This document shows positions 25,401 through 31,400 of a stretch of 64,000 nucleotides of DNA, piece after piece. Under the pieces are notes generated by a model. The model worked only from the letters and a program-made list of their open reading frames with translations. It searched no databases and had not been told where the DNA came from. Numbering within the stretch: the first letter of the stretch is position 1; each line of letters begins with the position of its first letter. The stretch is taken from NCBI GenBank assembly GCA_033961575.1, contig CM066733.1, positions 64,974,921 to 65,038,920 on the forward strand, written 5' to 3'. The position numbers and the translations under genes are program-made. Source of the stretch: Aselliscus stoliczkanus (taxonomy: Eukaryota > Chordata > Mammalia > Chiroptera > Hipposideridae).

Positions 25401-28400
25401 TGAGGCCCAAGAACCCAGGGGACCACGTATAATAAATGGAAAACATGTTTTCATGGTGATTTATCATTGTCGTGATTGTTTTTAATGAAAGCACGTCTGG
25501 AAAATTTTTTGGAATGTCCAATCCTTAGATGTAGAAGTGGTTTCCCCTCACGCTGTTGCCGTAGGTCATAAACGGCCAGGCTCGGAAGTGCAGGAAGACG
25601 TTACTTTTACAGCTGTACCGTCACCAAGTGCCCCTGAGGAAGTGGACGGCCTGTGCCCTAGAAGAAGCTGGCAGAAATCCGGTGCTAGAACCCACCAGCA
25701 AAGAGTTTGACTTTAAAGCAAAAAGTCTTTCAACATACTGCACGGGGAACACCTCTGGCACTATTCCTGTCAGAGGGTGCAGGAGAGCTCAAGGAATGAG
25801 GCAAATGTAATGATGCTTGTGTTAAAACACAGACAGCGCCATCTGTGCTACAGACCACTGAAGGAAAGAGGGCAGAAAAGGGGAGTGAAGGCCCCCTAGG
25901 ATATACAACCAGGCTAATGCAGAACCAGAAAGGGAAGAGGAGAGAAAAGAAGAGAAAGAAAAGGAAAAAAGAGAAAGAAAGGGAAGGGAGGGAAGGAAAG
26001 AGAAAATGATCGGGGGACATGACCTTCCAACGAGCGTTTTGAGAGCTTAATAAAATGAGGTCGAATCCTTATTTCACAACAGTTGGGTCTGGCTGCCACA
26101 CTGTGAGGGACTCTGACACATACCTTGACCCTGATCTCAGGGCAAGCCCATTCTCTGTGGCCCAGCATCTCTTTTAGACCACATGACTGAAGAGACCAAG
26201 CCACAGCACGCCTGGAAAATGATTCTGCCACAATGCTCTAGTTAAGAAGTTTTACCTCCTACACAGTTGGTACAGCCACTTGGCCAGCAAACTCTTAACA
26301 ATAGGAACGGATCCTCTGAACTCACCAAAGGGGCAGCTATGACAGAGATATGCACTCTTCATTTGTTCACTCGTTTATTCAGAAACTGGGCTAGATGCCA
26401 GGCTAGAGAGGGGAAGAGAGTTCAAGGGAGCTCTTGTCTACTGGCGATGACAAACAGGAAGCGAAATAATTACAATGCGTTGGGACAAATGTTGTGCTAT
26501 GGGAATGTATCAAGGGCAAGAAATCAGAAAAGCAGCCCCTCCCTGTCTGGGGATTTGATGGAAGGCCTTACATGCCAGGAGCCCATGTGAATTGAGATTT
26601 AGGTTGGAGTCCCCCAGACAAAGAGGGATGGTGGGTGTGGCATCGGCTGTGTGAAAGGGAACAAGAGAACACGTGGGAAAAGCATGCAGAGTCTGGTAAG
26701 GCTCTAGCAGGTGATGAGATTTGACCCCCAAGGCAATTGGGAGCCCATGAAGAACTTAATGTGGGGGAAATAACAGAATCAGATTAATGCTTTCTAAAGG
26801 TTGCTATGAGGGAATTGGGAGGATCTGGTCCTGGGAAAACCCAGCTTACAGACATACACTGACACCTTCCCAGAGGCCTGCACATGGGACGGGACCCCGA
26901 GGATCTGTGCATGAGTGAGTGTTCACAGTTCTCAGCTGCCCTCAACTCTCCAAAGGACAGAACTCTATGTTTTCCAGACCATTTTTTGGAATTTAATTGG
27001 GAAATCTGAGTGGGAAACAGAGGAGAAAGACTTGCGTCTAGTGGTTAAGTTGCATCTAGTGGTTAAGTTGATCCACAAAATGAATGAAAACAGAAGAGGT
27101 CAAAAAAAAAAAAAAAAAGAAGAAGGCAAAAGGAAAGACTGCTGAGATGAGAGGAGAGAGGCAGGCTTTTTGTTGGTGGTGGAGGGCAGCTAAGGAGAGA
27201 GGCACAGTGAAATCTCCAGGATGTGAGGAGCGGTGATGGGAGAGGAAAGGGAGATTGCGATGTGTTACTAAGATCGTTTCATGCCATTTGATAGAGTACA
27301 GAATGGAGTTCCTTTTTAATTACCTCTAGAAATGGAACCCTGATGTGCTTGGAGACTGAATTATGTGGATCACAGGGTTTTGAAAAGTTGCAGCAAATGT
27401 CCTTTGATCGGACTTCTTAGGCGTGATTGCCAAGCAAGGAGTTTACATACCTGCACGTTTTTGCCTTAGTGGCTCTTCCCCCACTAGTTCATGTTCACGG
27501 AGGATCTGAAAGGACATTTTAGAAAATTGTCAGTTAGTGTTAGAGATGTCTTTTCACTACAGCTTTCTGCTCACATGCCCCAAAATGTCAGAGCCAAGAT
27601 TAGCACATGCAGATTCCATGTTAGCACAAGGTTGTGCTCAGTGGATGTTGGGCAAAGAGCAACTCAAGGGTCAGGAAAATGAAACGGAGTTGCCTCTGTG
27701 ACCCGGGAATTCACTTTCCATAGCCCAGACTCTAGATCCAGGATTGGAAGAAATCACCATATCTGAGTTTCGTTGAGTTCCGGCAGTTTGAGTCTTGTCA
27801 AGAAACATAAATTATGGTGTTCTCAACTTGTGCTCTCTCAGCCTAAGACTTGAACGCTGAGTCATTCCAGTGACCTTTTCGACAAGTCTCACGACCTCTT
27901 CTTGGCATTCAGTCTGTCCCCAACCCCAGCATTCTGCAATGGGCCATTTTAGATTTTCCATGCTTAGAAATGATTTTCTCATTCCCTGGTCTTTTTTCTC
28001 GCGGATGGTTCCATTGTTGCTTTCTGTGGCAGGACCCACAAAAGCCAGCTCTAGAGTCAGGCTGCCTGGGTACATGTCTGTGTCACTTACTAGCTATGTG
28101 ACTTTGAGGGACGTATTTATCCTCTCTGAGCCTCAGTTTTCTTTTCTGTAAAATGGAATAGTGTTGGTACTGACCTCATAGAATTGTTAAGAGAATTAAG
28201 CAAACTGCAATGTGGCACATTGTAAGTTCTTGATAATTGTTGGTTATATCATATAGTACAATAGTTAGGAATAAAGATTCTGCAGACATTGAATTCAAGC
28301 CTGAGCTCTGCCATAAAATGGCTGTGTGACTTTGGGCAAGTTACTTAACCCCTCTGTGCCTCAGTACTCACCTATAATATAGAGATAAAAATAACTTGCC

Positions 28401-31400
28401 TCATTAGGTTGTTGTGGGATCAAATAATTAACAAATATAAAGCCCTGAGACTAGTTTTGGTGACATAATAAATGCTATTCTGGGACAGCATTACATGGTT
28501 CTGGGGGCACCACTTACATGGATCCCTCTGTCTGCACACCGCCTCTTGCTTCATCTCTACAAAGCTCATCTCCTGTCATCATGTGGGTCCTTTGTTTAAG
28601 AACGGACGTTGATCCACTTTGCTCTTGGAATCACTGCCAGTTCCACAACTGGTAACCTCACCTTGACCTGCCACGTGCCTCCTGGCTCATCCCTGCCTCC
28701 AGGCGGGTTTTCCTATGATGTGCTTCTCTATCTGAACTCCCTTCAAGGCTCAGTAGAAGAACCCCACGTCTACGAAGTCTCCCCAGAGAATCTCTGCCCA
28801 CAGAGCTTTGTCCTTGATCATGAACTTCACATACCTATAAACCCCACCCAAGGCTGAGCTCATTCTGTCACCTGTGGCGTCCACTATTATTTTCTAGTTA
28901 TCTCACATCACAGCGATAACTAAAATAATAATTCCTAAGATGTATTCAACACACTGTGCCAGGCACTGTTAAGCACTTGATATATGCTCACTAATTTAAT
29001 TCCCAGGACAGCCTAACATGCAGACACTGTTATTATCCACAATTCACTGATCTGAAACACCAGCACAGAGAGGCCAAATCACATGGCCAAGGTCACACAG
29101 CCTTTAAATGACAGAGCAGGATTTGAACCCAGTTAGCCTGACTCCAAAGGCTGCCTTGTCCACACAGGCATTGCATCATCTTATCAGCATGCCCCAGGAC
29201 ACTGTGTGTTTGTCTCAGGACCCAGTCTCCCTTTACCTAGCACTTTTTCTTTCTCTAGTGTCTCCTTCTATCCCCTTCTTCTCTTCAATGACTAGTATCA
29301 ACATCCTTAGGAACCAGGGAGAAACTGTGTACCTGATAGTTCAAAAATGTTCTTGAAGAAACGAATAGAGGCATCATGGATGATGATTTGAATTTTAAAA
29401 GCCCGGTTGCTGCTTCGTTTGCCATGAGGTTATTTTAGCTGTGCTGAAATGTGCAGGAATCCAGAAGGAGCAAACGCACAGGGAGGGTTCCTGACCAGCT
29501 TCCCCTGGAATTTGCTTTGGTTCTGTTCCCAGGAACAGGGGAATGTCCTTTCATTGCATCCCTGCCTCCAACCTCCCTGAGCCTGGGGTGGAAGAGGGGA
29601 ACCACTGGGAAGCTTTCTGTCTACTTTTCATGGGCTGTGGTTGGGGAACTCAGCCCGGGAGATGATGACCACTGGAGGTCCCCTTTGGGCAGCTCTCCCA
29701 GCTAGAGCTTTCATTTTCTGCATTTTCCAGAGGGAATACAGAACTGAGGACTTGCTACTGGTAGTTGTATGCTAAAAATCAAGATACATTTCAACTCTCT
29801 CGTGCAGAGTATTTCAAATCTTTGTGAGCATAAGGGTTTCTTGCCTCCACTCCCTCCAATCTGATTTAACAGGTTTGGGGTGGAGTGAAGAAAACTGCCT
29901 TATTAACCAGCTTGTCTCTGGATGTGAGGCCAGCTTTCAAGGCACACTGCTTTTTAAGCATTTCCTGAATCTTTCGAATGACTATCTAGAATTTTCAGGG
30001 CACATGTTTGCAAAGTGCAGCTTTCACAACTCTGTCACCTACTGCTTCTCTGTTTTTCGGTGAGGATTCACAACTCGTTGTGAGAATAACCTACATTCTA
30101 TTTTGAGCCCTGCAATCATTGGGGAAAATGGAGGAAAACCATACTGAAAGCAATAAAATCCCTGAGGAGGTCCCCAGTGGCAGTGGTGACTACCCTTGGC
30201 CTTCCCAGATCTGAGAAGGGACAAAGGGCTGGCTGCCAAGTCATGGGGCCTGGATTTTAATAAGGCAAATGCTGGATTCCCACCAAGAACTCTACCCCAC
30301 CGCCTCCGCTGTTCCTGGTTGGAGAAGTCACACACTCATTCTAAGCCTCAGTCTCTTACGTTGTGAAAAATAATGTGCCAGGCACAACAAACATTTGTGT
30401 GGTCTCTGGCAGTGGTGTGTGCCAGTGTGTCCAGCTGGCCAGGGGCCCACAGGGAGCCAGCCTTTCCCTCTTGAGACCTCACATCGCCCCAGTTCTGGGA
30501 ACTGTGAGACACAGAACTTGCCTTTTCTCTTAAACTTTGGGTGCTGAGATCTCATGAGAAAACATAGATCCTGCCAGGGGCTCCCAGTGACCAGCTAAAT
30601 ATTGTCTTCAGGGTCAGCAGGTTAGATCAGTCGTTTAGGGCGCAACGCTCATAACACCAAGGTTGCCTGTTCGATAACCACATGGGCCCTGAGTTGCGCC
30701 CTCCACAACTAGATTGAAACAACTACTTGACTTAGAGCTGATGGGTCCTGAAAAACTGCCCTCCACAACTAGCTTGAAACAAGTACTTGACTTGGAGGTG
30801 ATGGGTTCCGGAAAAACATACTGTTCCCCAATAAAAATAAATAAAAATTAAAAAACAATGTATATGTAGTCTTCAGACAAGATAACAGCCTCCAGCTGGA
30901 CCTCCCTCTGCTTGTCCGTGTAGCAGTACCCAGATGAGTGTCTGAGAGACGATGGCCAGCTCTGTCCAGAGGGGATTTCCTGATGGCCAAGCTGCAGCCG
31001 GAAGACACAAGGTCACCAATTCCAGGAAATGCTCCACCTGTTGGACATGATGACTTTACAAATAGCTATGGAGATGGGGGTGGTGACCTGAAGTGGGAGT
31101 GGACAGTCAGTAATGAGAGGTGGCATTTTATGTGTAGCAAAGAAAATCTCCAGGGAACCTGATGACAAGCAAAGTGGTCCCCAAAGGCCCCTGCTGTCAC
31201 CAGATCTCACCCCTCCATGTCAAGACCCTGTTGCTCATTTCTTTTTGTCTTGACCTGGAATCCCAGATTTAACACCTTTGCCTCCATGTTAAATAGTTGT
31301 CTCAGCAAGGATACTGTTGGAATGTCTCCTTGCATAAGTATATTAACACAGATTTATTTGTACTAGAATAGTACAAATAACTACGAAATCTTAAATACTT

